Assembly (NCBI GenBank): GCA_018881555.1
Contig: JACAXG010000093.1
Coordinates: 3,306,696 to 3,370,695, forward strand
From: Amblyornis subalaris
Taxonomy: Eukaryota > Chordata > Aves > Passeriformes > Ptilonorhynchidae
DNA: 64,000 nucleotides
Reading direction: 5' to 3'
Shown here one piece after another: positions 12,826 through 25,980 of this stretch. Each line of letters begins with the position of its first letter. The stretch's first letter is position 1. Under the pieces are notes generated by a model. The model saw only the letters and a program-made list of their open reading frames with translations. It was not told the DNA's origin and did no database searches. The translations under genes and the position numbers were made by a program.

Positions 12826-15800
12826 GACATGCAGGAAAAAACCCCACAAACACGCTGGAAAGAAAAACAGGCAGCTCCTGGAGAGGGGAAGGAAGGAGCT
12901 TTGTTCCCTTCCCACCCAGAGCTGAAGCTGCCTGCAAAGGCCAGGTACCTCTCACCTGCAGAGCCAAGTGCAAGGGGAGTGTTTTCGGCTGACTCCAGCT
13001 GATGCTTGGCCCGTGCCTCCCTGTGCTCCCATCCGCATTCCCAGTTCCCACGGCCTCCAAGTGGTGACAGTGAAAATAACCAGAGCAGCCCACAGGCCAC
13101 GCAGATGAACTCCCAAGTATTTAGATTACCAAACTGCACCTCCATAAATCTACCGGATCCCCTGCTGTAGGAAAGGGTCTGGGGTGTTAAACAAATAGAC
13201 AATAAATTTCAGAGGATTTGGTAAAATTAGGATTGTCATTACTTTTCCATTCCAAGAAGACTAATCTTGGTTATAATTATCCCAGCTACATCCAGGCTTT
13301 TCAATAGCTCACACACTGATAAATGAAGCGTTCACTCTCACAAATGCCTCTCCTTCCCCTGATGGATGCAATGTGTTCCAGATGGATGGAGAAACCTTTT
13401 TTTTTTCTCCCTTTTACACTTGCTAAGCTATTTCCAGGCATCCAGAGCCCCAGCAGGTGTAAATCAGCAGAGCTCTTCCCATTTACTCCACTCCTTAGAG
13501 CGGCTGAGGATCCAGCCCCTTATTTCCAACCTTAAAATCACAGATTGCACATAGGTAATCGCCCCATAAATGAGTGAGGTAAGAAAAAACCTCAGCAGAC
13601 AAACACAAAAGATGGTAATTGCACAAATCACTTTGGGCCTGCCAGCCCCTGGAAAAAGCTACTTTAATTAGGCTGATTGAAATGCAGACAGGTTTTGTTT
13701 TTCCTTTCCACTGAGGCCTTTGTACCCACTTGGTATGAACAGGAGCTGGCCTCCACATCCTCAGCCAAAACCTGTCCTTTCACTCCACTCCCAGAGCCAG
13801 GACACAGGGAAGAGCTGCCTCAGCAGAGCCCCTGTGAGCCCCCGGAGGAGACCAGCACCTCTGACTGATGGACTGATGCCTGACGAAGGGAGACAAGAGA
13901 TGCTTTCGAGATGAAAAAGGTCACTGCTGCCCCACAGAGGAGAGGATTCTCCCTCCGCCCTGCCACGCCGTTCCTCTGTGATTCCCAGGCTTTCCCCAGG
14001 GCACCGGGATTTTCTGAGTGCCTGCCCAGGGCCAGCTGGGAGTCCATCTGCAGCAGGGCTGAGCCCACACAGTGCCCCCGAGGCGGTCATGAGTGGCATT
14101 TCCAACATATGTTTACACAAAATGCTCGAGCCCTTTCAAACCGAGCACGTGAGCGCCCGACCCTGCGGCCAGCGTTGGCTTTGAGCTGTGCCTCTTGGCC
14201 CTGTGTGCACAGGGAAGGATCTCAAAGCTCTGTTCCAGAAACAAATGCACTGATTTAACTATCAGAAAGACATGGTAGAAAAATCCTCGTGACTGGCAAG
14301 GGGAAAATGCTGCTCTGTGAGCCCCCCCACAACTGCGATGGGGAGACGAGGATTCAGAGTAGGGATGTGAGTGTTCCACCGAGCACTGCTCCTTGGAGTG
14401 AATGCACAATATGGCTCAATTCACGCTGGAATGGTCTTTTAACATGCAGCGTTTTTATCTGGATGTTATTTGACAACTTGTGCTACGTGCAGCAGCGCTG
14501 GCCAGCACCGTGTGGCCGCCAGCGCCTCTGGCCAGGCTCAGAGCCCCTGAGCCCGCTCCCTCCTCCCAAGTAAGCCCCATCTCCAACTCTCCGTTAAAAC
14601 CACAGGACAGGCATCTAGNGATGTGTTTGCAAAGAGCTCTAAAAGCTGATGCACACGAAAATACAGCTTTGTACAAAACTACTGTATCGTGAAGCTCAGG
14701 GGCTGCCGAGAACAGAGCGATCGGTCATGCCAAAAACTGCAGGAAGGGACTTTTCAAAGCTAAAGTCCATTTGCTTTGGTAAAAGGCAACTCCCCACCTC
14801 TCCACATAGTTTAAGGATGACAAGGAAGTNGAGTGTTTGCTAGAACATCTCAACCAGCAAGGAAAAATAAAAGTGCTCTGTCTGCAAGAATGAGAGCTGG
14901 CTCTTCCAGTGTGTGCTCACTCTCACGTCTGTCAGCTCCACTAATGCTCCATGAAATGACTGCTCCGNGCTGGAGCTGCAGCAGGACTGGCATTCACTGC
15001 TGGAATCCCAGATTTATCCCAGCTGTTCAGGTTCAGGTCCCTGCCACTCACACCACTACTCCGGTTGGGCTGCACTTCATGAAGAAACCAGGCATCAAAA
15101 GCTAAGAGGTTTCAGAGTCTGGCTGCAAATAGAGATTCGTCTCTGGGTCAGAGNGGCTTCAAGCTCTCCCAAAAAAAAAGGGTAAACCATGGAAAAACTG
15201 TTCAAGCTCCTCTCTGGGCCATACACTTAACACTAGCACGGGAAGTAAATTCCTGACCCTGCCTGGGCTATCATCTGCCTTCCATGGGCTCAGCCAATGC
15301 CAATGAAGCACCTTTGCAACNGCAGCCACATCATTTCCCAGCAGACAACCAGAAATATCCTCTTAGTCAGACAAATCCCACCCAGAGGCTGCTGAAGTGA
15401 GAAGCAGCTCNTCTGTGCCTGTTGCTGTGACAAATGTCTATGAACCAGCTTGTCTGTAGGAAAAGTTTCACTGCTGTGGTGATCTAATGACATTAAAACC
15501 CCAAGAAGGAAGGGCTGGCATGCCTGAACCCTATTCTCAGTCTCTAACCAAATAAACTGGTCTCCTGTCAGATGTCTACATCGACAAGGTAAAACTCTTT
15601 CCCTCTTTTCATTATCAGAGTTGGTTGAAAAAGCTCAGCAGCACACATGAAATCAGCTCTTGACAGTGTTTACACAGCAACAGCAGCTTTTTCAGCTTCA
15701 CTGGGGACCCAGGGACCAAACAGTGCCCACGGTTGTGCTCCAGGCATCCTTGCTGTAACAGNACCATAAATACGTAATGAGAGTTTAAAAGGCAGAAGGA

Positions 15801-16964
15801 AAACAGATAAAGGAGACACCCCGTATCACACTCAGCTCTCATCGTCTGAAAAGAGCTACAAACTCCTGCATGTGCTCGTCAACACTGAGGTAAAGGTGTC
15901 CTCGTGAGAAGATGAGCACAGGAGTTGCCTGGCAGCATCCAGAGGGAAAAGACATCAAGTTTCAGAGGAAAGCTGCCACCACATTTTGAACACTCTGTCA
16001 CTTTTAGAGAAGGCAAAGCAGCTTAGCACACAAGTATGAGAAACTGTGCTCAAGCAATTTGGAGTCAGGACAACAACATCAAGGTCACCCACGCCACGTG
16101 GGCTCAGGTTTGGATCAAATCCCTGAAGGTTAGCCTGGGAAAAGCTGCTTCAAATCTCAGAGAGCTGAAACCAAGGGAGGACAGGCAGTACCTGACCATC
16201 TGGGACGCTTCCATGGCCACCTTGAGCAGTATCCATGCACTTGGAAGTCTGAATCACACTCAACCCCCAGCTGTGACCAGGATCACCACTGGGTGGGTTG
16301 ACAGAACCTCAAGTGCAGCTCAGTAACTTTTAGCACGCTTGAAAGGAAAGAAAAGTGTCATCTTTATGGGACAGACTCTGCCTGGACAAGACCTTTGATT
16401 TGCCCTTATCATCCATCCTTATAGTTATACACAGACAACACTGCCAAAACTCTTTTCCAACATGCAGCTCCAACCCTTTTCCTCCCTCTTCTGGTGTTTC
16501 CTTCCTTATTCCCTCTTTTCCCTGATTCATGGCCACAGCAAAAGTGCTGCTTGATTCTCTGCTGACACATGCACTTAGCACTTCTCCACGGAAAGCAACA
16601 CGTTTGGAAGCTTTTCCAACTTCCCCTCNGGATGATGTCACCCTGGGCGGGCGCCAGGCTGGGTTTCGAGTGAAAATCCTTCACTTCGGGGTCAGACACC
16701 CTCCTATTTTTAGGTTTCGGTGTCATGCAGCCAACAGCTGAGCTGAACAGTTCACTGTATCCCACATGTCNGCTGGCTGTGTCCTGCCCCACAGGGCCCT
16801 CTGGACATTCACACAGGGAGAAACGTGTCCCCTCCAGGATGCACTGGGAATGGGGAGGGGGACGCAGAAGGGCCCTGTGGCTGCAGCCTGTGAGCTCACA
16901 TCCACCACCTGGCTCTGACAGCTCCATCACCCCCCCCATGCCTCCCCAAACTCTCATTAGTGCC

Positions 16965-17350
16965 ACAGTCATAGAGCCACAGGTTGGAAAAGCCCTTTAA
17001 GATCATCGAGTTCATCCATTAATCCAACACTGACCCACGTCCTCAATTGCAACATCCACACGGCTTTTAAATCCCTCCAGGGATGAGGACTCCACCTCTT
17101 CTCTGGGCAGGCTGTTACAGGGCTTGACACCCCCTTCTGTGAGGAAATTTTCCTAATACCCAATCTAAACCTTCCCTGGCACAACTTGAGGCTGTTTCCT
17201 CTTGTCCTGTTNCTTGTTACCTGAGAGAAGAGACCAACACTCACCTGGCTGCCCCCTCCTGTCAGGGAGTTGTAGAGAGGGAGAAGGTCCCCCCTGAGCC
17301 TCCTTTTCTCCAGGCTGAGCACTCCAAGCTGCTCCTCATCAGACTGCATG
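16965..17350 (-). repeat. CR1 LINE fragment, longer copy
   Basis: It extends from the reversed 3' end ('GTCATAGAGCCACAGGTTGG') through 'TTTTCCTAATACCCAATCTA' to the inner 'CCTCCTTTTCTCCAGGCTGA' and 'CACTCCAAGCTGCTCCTCA', as in CR1 sequence upstream of the 3' UTR. It is 5'-truncated. Confidence 0.88.
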
Positions 17351-17389
17351 CACTAATTTCCCTAATTGCAACCCCTGATCAGCCAATGC

Positions 17390-17409
17390 CTGTGCTGTGC
17401 TGTGCTGTG
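17390..17409 (+). repeat. Short (GTGCT)n tandem repeat
   Basis: About four units of a pentamer lie just after the CR1 copy ending near 17350. Confidence 0.75.
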
Positions 17410-18707
17410 GTCAGTTAACCATGGGATGTGTGGCTGTGGGTAGAGCTGGTCCCCACCAAGCCCAGCCTGGGCAGGTGAAGCTCTCCCAGGGCACAGCCAG
17501 ATCCACCTGGCCTTTTTTAGGATGAGGTGAGTTTATAGGTACAGGTGCCCAGCTCCCTCTGCAGAGGCAACCTGGGGACATTCCANCCTCAGCTGCCACT
17601 GGAAACAGGGCAGGAAGACTCACAGTAGGGATNCAGCCACCGTCTGCAGCACCAGATTCACCTGCATGGCAGAGCCAGGTTTCCACCCAGGGACAGGCTG
17701 TGGAACTCTGCTTATGAGGAGACTGACAGTAGGCTGGGAGGGAGTGGAAGCTGGAAGGACAAACCTGACACCTCCTCCTCCCCCTACAACTCAGGTGGAA
17801 CTCAGGGAGCAACTGGGAATGGAAAAGCAGTGGGAGCTGTGAGACAAAAGCACACACTGGCATGAGTAATATGGAAGAAACATGGACAAGATCACGCTCC
17901 AGAATGACTGGAGTGAGTCCCTAAAGGTGCCACAGAAATTATATTTAAAGGGAATGGCTATGTGTTAGACCCAGGTGATCATGTGGGGCCATTTTAGACT
18001 CAGAGCACAGTTAAGTAGGGAAAAGCTTTTGAGATGAGCTGCGGATCCACACCAAGAGAGACAGGCTGTGGCCAGCAGCCAGTCAGGCTCTTCCTCTGCT
18101 CCCCACAGAGACACATCCCTGTTTTTCGGGAGGCTGATGGCTCGAGTTGAAAGACCCGGCAGGATGCAGACCCCTCGCGGCGGCAGCAGCCCCACGTGCC
18201 GAAGGAGCTCCTCTCAGCAGGGCTGAGGTGTGACCATACACGCTGCTGACAGTGCCTGAAAACCACAGACAAGTAAGAACTGCGATGGTTTTGGGGCAAA
18301 GTGCGAATGCGAGTCACGTCCCACGCCCGCTGCAGGCTGCCTGCACCCAGCCAGGAGCAGGGGCAGTGCTGGCAGCACCGAGGAGCCGCCCTGAACCCAA
18401 AGCCCTGCTCTCCAACGACGCTGCTGCGGTACACGAGCACTCACGTAGGGACACATCGGAGTGCGCGGTGTTTGCAGGAGAGCTAAAGCTGGCACTGCTG
18501 GCTGCTTTATTTTTAACTCTGGGCGAGTCACATCAGGCCTCCCAAAGGGGATGAAAGCCAGGCACCAGCCCCAGCCCAGCAGAGGCTGCTGGAGGGCAGC
18601 AGTTCCCACGTCTTGTGGCTGTTTCCTTGTCCTGAGCAGGCTGAGAGCCTCTCTCCCCTGCAGCCCAACAAGCAACAGTCTCCATCCCCTCTGCAGCTGC
18701 TGGAGTC

Positions 18708-18845
18708 ACAAAACCACACAATGGTTTGGGTTGGAAAGGACCTTAAANCTNATCCAGTCCCACACCTGCCATGAGCAGGGACACTTTCCACTATGCCAGG
18801 TTGCTCCAAGCCCTGTCCAACCTGGCTGTGAACAGTTNCAGGGAT
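18708..18845 (-). repeat. CR1 LINE fragment
   Basis: 'CACACAATGGTTTGGGTTGG', 'AAGGACCTTAAA', 'TTTCCACTATGCCAGGTTGC' and 'CCAGGGATGG'-type sequence match a reversed CR1 3' end. Confidence 0.9.
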
Positions 18846-20589
18846 GGAAGGCAGCCACTCTGGGTTTGTCGGCTAAACCCACTCGTAGANAAAAAAAATA
18901 AATGTCACTAGCTAAGGCTCCATGGGCCTCACAGCACAGCATTAAAACAGGAATACTCAGGTGTTTTGTGCTTGCAGGGTGTCAGCACAAGGCACTCTTC
19001 TGGCACTGCCTCTCCTGAGCATGTTTACAGCACAAGCAAGGGCCCAAGCCAGATTAAATTTCAGATATTGAACCATTTGCTTCAAGGGAGTTACGTCAGC
19101 AGCTGACTTGGCCTGTCTCTCTCTTATTTGCTTCTCTCTCTCTTTGAAAACAACGCTCTGCCTTGGTTTATCAATCAGAGCAGTCTCACTGAGAGGACTC
19201 CATGCACCAAAGAGCCTGGAGGATATTTAGCTACAGGAAAAAGATAAGCAGAGAAGAGGAAGCTGCACTTTAAAAAAGGGGAATCTCTAGTGAAACCAAA
19301 ACTGTGCAGCTGTCCCAGCTGTGCCCTCTCTGCAGCACATTTCAACAGNCTCATTTGCATTTTCAGGGAAATAAAGTAGTTTGCCATTGGTATGGAATTC
19401 ACCAACGCTGCCAAAGGTTGGACAAGCTGATACATCTCGGCATTCTGCAAGGGATAAGTGTTGAAAAAGGCTGCTTCACTGGGGAATTTTTCACTGCAGT
19501 CTCGTGCAGGAGATGAGAAAAGGCCTCTAAGGATAAAAACGAGCAAGGCCCAGCTCTCGGACTGCGCTGCTCGGGTCACGGACGCTGCGCTGACAGCGGG
19601 CGCTGAGCACATGAACACACACCACGGGAACCCTGGAAAGCCCCTGAGCTGCCTCCTTTCAGACAATCCTGCCACCACCTCCTCAGCTCAGGAATTCTGT
19701 ATCTGCGGGGAGGAGGGAAAGGCAAACACTTNGGGCAGGCAGCTGCCGAGGGCTCTGGCGTGGCTCAGGCAGAGGCAGGAGCACACGCGGCCGTGCTGGC
19801 TGCAGGGAGGGTGGCTGCCAGCCCAGGCTGGAAGAGCACGTACTACCAAGACATCGAGGCACCANAGCAAAAGGGAACGAAAACACCACGGCCATTAGCT
19901 TTGGAAGCTGTCAGAGAGGGTCTGGAAGTGGTTTAGTGCCATACATCAAGACCAGCCGAGCCACGTGCCCTCCCAGGTCCCGCTGCCTCTGGCTTCAGGG
20001 GGCAAATACTGGTCCCAACTCCTCCTCTTCCAGCCCTTTATCAGGTTCAGAAGAGCAGAAATGGAAACCTGAGCTGTCTCTGCTGCTGCACGAGCTGGGT
20101 GGCAAGAGGGGAACCAAAACTGCAGCTGATGTGGTCNCTGCCATCCTGCAAAGTGCACATTGCTTCCCTTCCCAAGGGCTGGAGATGAGACAGCTGATNA
20201 GAGTGGGCCTGCTGAGGAAAAGCCAGTCACCAGACAGGTAGAGAGCAGAATTGTCAAGGCTGCTGAGTAATATTGCTTTTCCTCACTGAGCTGATCCACT
20301 CCTCCCTTATTTATCTGCTCTCNCTGCAGACTGATCTCTTTTCTGATATTCAGAGTAATTTTTTCAGAGCACACACACAGCACCAAGCATGGCTATGTCC
20401 TGAGCACACTCTGCTTCCTCGAGGTTTATTATGCTACCAATGAATAAATTACCTGCTAATAAAACACCCTCAAATTCACATTTCTCTTTTAGACNGAAGA
20501 TAATTAAATTTATGCATAAACTACAAGGGAGAAGAACATCCTATTCCCCCTTGCTCCTTTTAGGTGTGTTTTAGCTTAGGTACAACCTG

Positions 20590-20660
20590 AATTTAGACTA
20601 GACTAGAATAGAACAGAATAGGTGAAGGGGACCTACAATGATCATCGAGTCCAACTGGTA
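20590..20660 (-). repeat. Short CR1 LINE fragment
   Basis: 'TAGAATAGAACAGAATAGG' followed by 'GGGACCTACAATGATCATCG' and 'AGTCCAACTGG' is the very 3' end of a reversed CR1, truncated after about 70 bases. Confidence 0.75.
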
Positions 20661-20879
20661 TTTCTAATATCAAATAATAACCTTACTGGGAGGTAAACAC
20701 TTGGCTATGTTCAATTAAGGAAACAGAAATACTCAAGACACACAAAAGATGATTCTTTAGAGACAGAGGGTAAAATGTTCTGCTTTTCAAGTTCAACAAT
20801 AAACACAGTTCAACAATTACATATCCCCAGTGCAATTTGTTAAGTTGTACCCTACCCTGAAAAGCAGATGGTTGGATTA

Positions 20880-21025
20880 TCAAAGAATCCTGGAATGGTT
20901 TAGGTTGGAAGGGACCTTAAANCCCATCCAGTTCCATCCCCTGCCATGGGCAGAGACACTTTCCACTAGATCAGGTTGCTCCAAGCCCTGTCCAGCCTGG
21001 CCTGGAACACTTCCGGGGATGGGGC
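20880..21025 (-). repeat. CR1 LINE fragment
   Basis: 'AAAGAATCCTGGAATGGTTT', 'GGAAGGGACCTTAAA', 'GCCATGGGCAGAGACACTTT' and 'CTGGAACACTTCCGGGGATG' form a well-preserved reversed CR1 3' end. Confidence 0.92.
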
Positions 21026-23466
21026 AGCCACAGCTGCAACCACAACACAGCAGCAAGAACTTAAAACTTTCTTGTAGGCCACTCAAAGCAGCAGATACTA
21101 AAACTAATTTCTGTGACTGGACACTGGAATATGCTGGGAAGATGTAAGGCTGTGTTCAGATGTGCACACTAAGGCACTCCAGTATTTACTCTGCTTGAGC
21201 TTCCTCTACAAAGCTAATTCAAATATTATAATAACCAAACTGCGGTCAAGAAATTGATAAAAACTTACGAAGATCCTCACATAGACAGAGCAAATCATGA
21301 TTTGAATATGCAATAAATGGTGATAAGGCTATGCCTTGGGCCTGCCTGCAATCAGCTGTCACAGTCAACTTGTGACACCAGGTTTTAATAAGCATTGCTT
21401 AAGACATTAACCAACATGAATTATAATACAGCATTTCACAGTGCAAATATGGGTTGGGAATATTTCCATTTAATACTTGAAACAGGCTTAATGATCAGGA
21501 TGTGAGGCCACAAGAATGCCTCTGGTTGTGTTTCAGCACAAAGGGAGTGCCTCTGCCTGCTTACCCTCATTACCCTGCTGGTACCCAGGAGATGGGAAAG
21601 AACTCATAAAATTGTTCATCTTGGCTGGGTTAGGAACACAGGGAGCAAGAAAGGGAGGGTGGAGAGATGCTCCTTCTCTGCAGAGCAGTAAGAGGTGACT
21701 ATTTCTTTACAGAAGTTGTCATGAGCTTTTCATTTACTTACACGGTGACAGCAGTGAATTTATCTATGTGTGGAAAGTTTTTCAAGAATACTTTTATAAC
21801 TTCATTTAATGACACAACCTGTTTTTCTCAATCCTTAATCAGTTGATGACGGCAGCCTAAAAGACTTTTCCTCTGTCCCAACTTTTGTCTCGGTCACATC
21901 TTGATCTCTCTACTGGCAAGCCAATTTACTACAAATTCTGTGTGTTTTCTTCCATCAGGCAAGAGGAACCGATCACCAGCCACTTTATTAAGGAAGTCAG
22001 GATAATTATTCTCAGAGGATAATTAAAAAGTAGGAATACATGAAGTAACTTGACCCAGTTCTCCTGGAGAACAGTGGCAGAGCTGGAGGGAGATGACAGC
22101 TCCCACGGCCCTCGATCCTTTCATCCTCCATCCCTGGAGAACCCTTTATGTGTGTAATGAGGCAGCTCAGGGATGTTGACTCTGATGNCACTATCAGCCA
22201 TGGCCATGAGATAAATCCCCAATCAAAGGAAGAAAACCCCACGTGGGCACTGAGAGGGGATGAACCCATACTGCCAGATTGCAGAGCTCACAGGTGAGCA
22301 GTGGGCACCACTGCCATGAATATTCCTGCCTACCAGCAATGGAAAGCTCTTTACTCACAAACCAAGACCTGTAAATAACAACAAGGAGAAGAGAGGAAGT
22401 CATTCTTACCCCCTGCCAAGACCCAACTGCAGCTTGCTGCTCTGACGCACCTGAAAGCTCTTTCCAGTGTTCCAGGGAGACACTTGGAAAAGCCTCAAAG
22501 TCATTTTTCTCTGCTCTAACTTGCAGGCTACAAAGAGGAACGAGGGTATTACACAGCATTGCAGAATCAATAGCTACTGTGGAAATCATTGGTTTGATGT
22601 CAAGGCCAATTAGCTGCAAGTGGAATTAGCACATTCCCTGTGCGGGAAGACAAGAACATGTTCTTCCCTAGATGGGAAAGATGTTGGCTACAAAGGGCCA
22701 GGTGTGCACAGAACCTTGGGAACTGGCATCACATTCCCCAGGGCTGACAAACGTCCCAGCCTGCAGCACACAGGATCCTGCAGCAACAGCCTGATCCCTC
22801 CTGGACACGGGACAAACTGAGAGAGCACAAACCTGCAGTCCAGACCGACCCTTTGTACTTGGAATTTGCACCTGGGAAAGGCTATCCTTGGCCAAAACCT
22901 CATGTCAGAGAACCATGATGGCTGAGGTCATCTCAACACACCAATCCTACCCCTTCACCTTCCCACTATTGCCCTGCCTTGTGCCAGCAGAAGTTTTTAT
23001 GTTGCAAGGTAGGATTTATTGTATTTCTTGGACTACTCTGTGCTATGCCTGGTTTGGCTACTAAGAAGCAGCTCAACATTTGGGATTAAGTACTGATGGA
23101 AGGTTAAGAGCTTTAGAGGAGAAAAGTATAGATGCAGGAGTGAGGAACAGGCAAAGTGTGTCATATTAAAGGAAAGAGGCTGCACAAATTTTAATTAACT
23201 TTAGAGATCCAAGAGAAGNAAGACAAAGGAGCCAACTTGCAGGACCTCCATGCAAGGTGGTGTCAAACTGAATGTGTTTGCAGCAGCTTAACCCACATTT
23301 TGANTCTCACACTGGGAGCAGCCAACGGTGAAGACTTTGCAGAGGTGAGGAGGGCGAGAGCCCAGGCAGGGGGCAGCCCTGGGGCTACCCCAGCTCTCTG
23401 GGCATATCCCTGCACAACCTGAGTTGGCACTGGGTGGGCAGCAGACCTCAAAAATCACAGAACTGC

Positions 23467-23840
23467 AGNCTCACAGAATATCCTGAGTNGGAAGGGACCC
23501 ACAAGGATCATCAGTCCAACTCCTGGCCNTGCACAGACACCCCAACAATCCCACCCTNTGCCTGGGAGTGTTGTTCAAACACTCCTGGAGCTCTGGCAGC
23601 CTTGGGGCCATGACCATTCCCTGGGGAGCCTGACCAGTACCCCACCGTCCTCTGGGGGAAGAACCTTTTCCTAAAATGTTCATGTAAACTGNACTGACCC
23701 CTGAAACCAGGAGAGCTGCCCCAAGCACACTCGTGCACTGGAGGTGACCATGTCTGCCAGGCAGGGACAGCCTTTGGGTGAGGATGGAGGGGGACAAGAG
23801 GATCCCTTCCAACCCAAGCCATTCTGTGGTTCTGTTACTG
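23467..23840. repeat. Two CR1 LINE fragments in opposite orientation
   Basis: Positions 23467-23720 are a reversed CR1 with the 'CACTCCTGGAGCTCTGGCAG' and 'GAAGAACCTTTTCCTAA' features of one CR1 subfamily. Positions about 23755-23840 read in the opposite sense, ending 'GATCCCTTCCAACCCAAGCC' and 'ATTCTGTGGTTCTG', a plus-strand CR1 3' end. Confidence 0.8.
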
Positions 23841-24489
23841 AAAGCCTTGGCAATCCCACTGCACCAGCAATGCACAGCTCCAATACAGCCCTGACACCTT
23901 TGTGCTTTGAAACACTTTTGGAAAAGCAGCCTCAGATGGTGGGGAGGCCCCGAGCTGTGCTGACANAAGCCAATGATGCCATCCAGAGGTGCTCGCGTGC
24001 AGCACAGAGTGCTCTCAGCAAGGACTAAAGGGAAAGACAGGACCTATTGTAATCTTATACATCAGACTTTAACCCCACCACCAAATAATTACATTTCATT
24101 TATTTTTAATTTATGTTGCCCATCGCTTGGTCTTTTCCATCTATCTCTCCTCACTGTGTGTCTTGATTTTCTAAGTATACTAAATAAGTCATCCTTAAAA
24201 ATACAGATACACCTCTGACCTCTCCTGGCAAACAGGAGTTATTTCATTTTGCTCCCAGTCGCTGACAGCAGGCCTGGCACCACATGGGGAATCGAGAGAG
24301 ACACTCATCTGTATTTCACTGCTCTGCAGCAGGACCTGAGTTGAGAAAACACCAACCACACACTGAAACAGGAAACACAACAGTGGAAAACAATCTTTGT
24401 TCCCCATCTAGAACAGCTGGTGACTCCCTTTCAGCTGTGAAATCACGACTCAAGCTTGATACAAGAAAATGTTTTTCTAGCATATGATT

Positions 24490-24526
24490 ATACATATTTA
24501 TGTGTGTTTNTGTGTGTGTGTGCATA
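24490..24526 (+). repeat. (TG)n microsatellite
   Basis: An interrupted TG-dinucleotide run containing one masked base lies in LHPP intron 6. Confidence 0.8.
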
Positions 24527-24781
24527 CAGTTTATGTCAGCTGCCTGAACAGTCTGGAAGCAACATCACCTGGAGCATATTTTATGACGGGCGAAGTATGG
24601 CACAGGAGAGATGTGGTCAGTAGCAAAGATATAATTTACCTTTGTGTGCAGAGATACATCCTTCACTGGCAGCTGTATCTGTGTGGCAATAAAATGTGGA
24701 TTTGCAAAGTGATCCCATTAATATCTGAAGAAAATCAACCACTGAATCCTTATTTTGTCCATTAGGAAACTAATGGGATTA

Positions 24782-24840
24782 GAATCATAGAAAGTCCTGA
24801 GTTGAAAGAGACCTACATGNATCATCAAGTTCAGCTCCTG
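24782..24840 (-). repeat. Short CR1 LINE fragment
   Basis: 'AGAATCATAGAAAGTCCTGA', 'GTTGAAAGAGACCTAC' and 'ATCATCAAGTTCAGCTCC' match the reversed CR1 3' terminus. Confidence 0.8.
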
Positions 24841-25888
24841 AGACTAAAAAGATTACAGACAAATCACCCCAAAAGCACAAACTATATACTTACTTCTTTA
24901 ATCTCTGGGATTTTTCGTGCTTTATTCAGATACATATCTGATTTTTAGATGNACTATCTTAAAATTATAGAAAATACAACACACTTGCATCTGACTTCTT
25001 TCCCCTCAGAAACCAACACTTACTGGTCCATTNGAATTAAGGCACTGAGGTGTTAGTTCTTTTAACACGTTACACAAACTAAAAAGGAAAATTGAGGGAC
25101 AGATTGACTTGAAAACTAACAAAATACCTTTCCAGATAGACTATGGCAAGCACCACTCTCACGTGCTGTATCCCTCCCCAAAGGAGGTGCCTTCACCCCC
25201 CACCAGTCAACCCTTGTAGGTGCACTCGGGTTCCCTCCCCAGCAGCTGCAGAGAGGTGGGACCTGTGACAGCTCAGAGAAAGCACAGGATCATGGAGACC
25301 CCTGCACAGGGAAGGGTTTGGAGGGCCATTTGGAGAGATGAGTGACCTTGCAGGAGCCTGCATTCTAGGAAGGCGAGAGCTGGAGGAACAGCTCTCGTGT
25401 TTCAGACACCTCAGTGCTGAATATGGGTCTGGAGGGAAGAGCAGACATGTGGAGTCCTTCCTAGAGCTGTGAGGGGTGACCCGCAGGGATTGCTGAGTCG
25501 ACAGTCTAATTTTGTAATCCTAACCCTGCTACAGGTTTCAGACACATCCTTTATCAAGTGTACAACACTTTCATGCAGCAGCAAGCAAAAAATAAGCAAA
25601 NCCCAGGAAATACACCAACTCTATGCACTGTGATGCAAAAAACACAGCAGTAACTTAGCAGAAAATATTTCTTCAAAAGATCAAAGACGAGTCAAGATCA
25701 AGTCCTCCCCTTCCTGCCCCTTTCACACACACAGTGTGTTCCCAAATGAAAACACCACCATGCACCCAAGTCTTTGCTGCACAAGGAGGTGCAAGTCCAC
25801 ATGGGCACCAACGGGAAAGGATCTGGAAAAGGCATGGAGGAAAGCTGGCCTTGTGGCTGTGATCTGGCTGTGCAGGGTGCGCACTGAC

Positions 25889-25980
25889 CTGTACTTCCCC
25901 GTCCGCACTTGCAGCGCTCTCATCCCGCACCGCTGGGCTCCCCCCACATCATTCACGATGTCATCCCCGATCATGATGGC
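25889..25980 (-). CDS. LHPP: LHPP coding exon 6
   Basis: The acceptor reads gccctgacag^GCC. It encodes residues 206-235 (AIMIGDDIVNDVGGAQ through RTGKY) and two bases, AG, of codon 236, expected to be Arg by homology. The paired acidic motif IV Asp211/Asp212 binds the catalytic magnesium in HAD enzymes. The donor is TACAG^GTCAGT. The expected last exon, encoding a C terminus like the human PSDEHHPEVKADGYVDN segment, was not found further left. Confidence 0.95.

Larger units (their letters stand above)
1..25888 (-). other. LHPP: LHPP intron 6 and possibly 3' flank; no exon recognised
   Basis: Reading both strands, I find no conserved coding exon. Open frames here are short, uninterrupted by chance or broken by N, and resemble no family I know. 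The stretch holds CR1 fragments (about 1412-1560, 12676-12825, 16965-17350, 18708-18845, 20590-20660, 20880-21025, 23467-23840 and 24782-24840), small tandem repeats, an AT-rich candidate regulatory element near 3765-4050 and a CpG-enriched patch near 9640-9970. A long terminal intron fits human LHPP, which spans over 100 kb. Confidence 0.6.

Noticed and set aside
16409..16972. 187-codon minus-strand frame
   Set aside because: It has internal ambiguous codons, no known domain and no splice or conservation signal visible. Treated as chance within LHPP intron 6.
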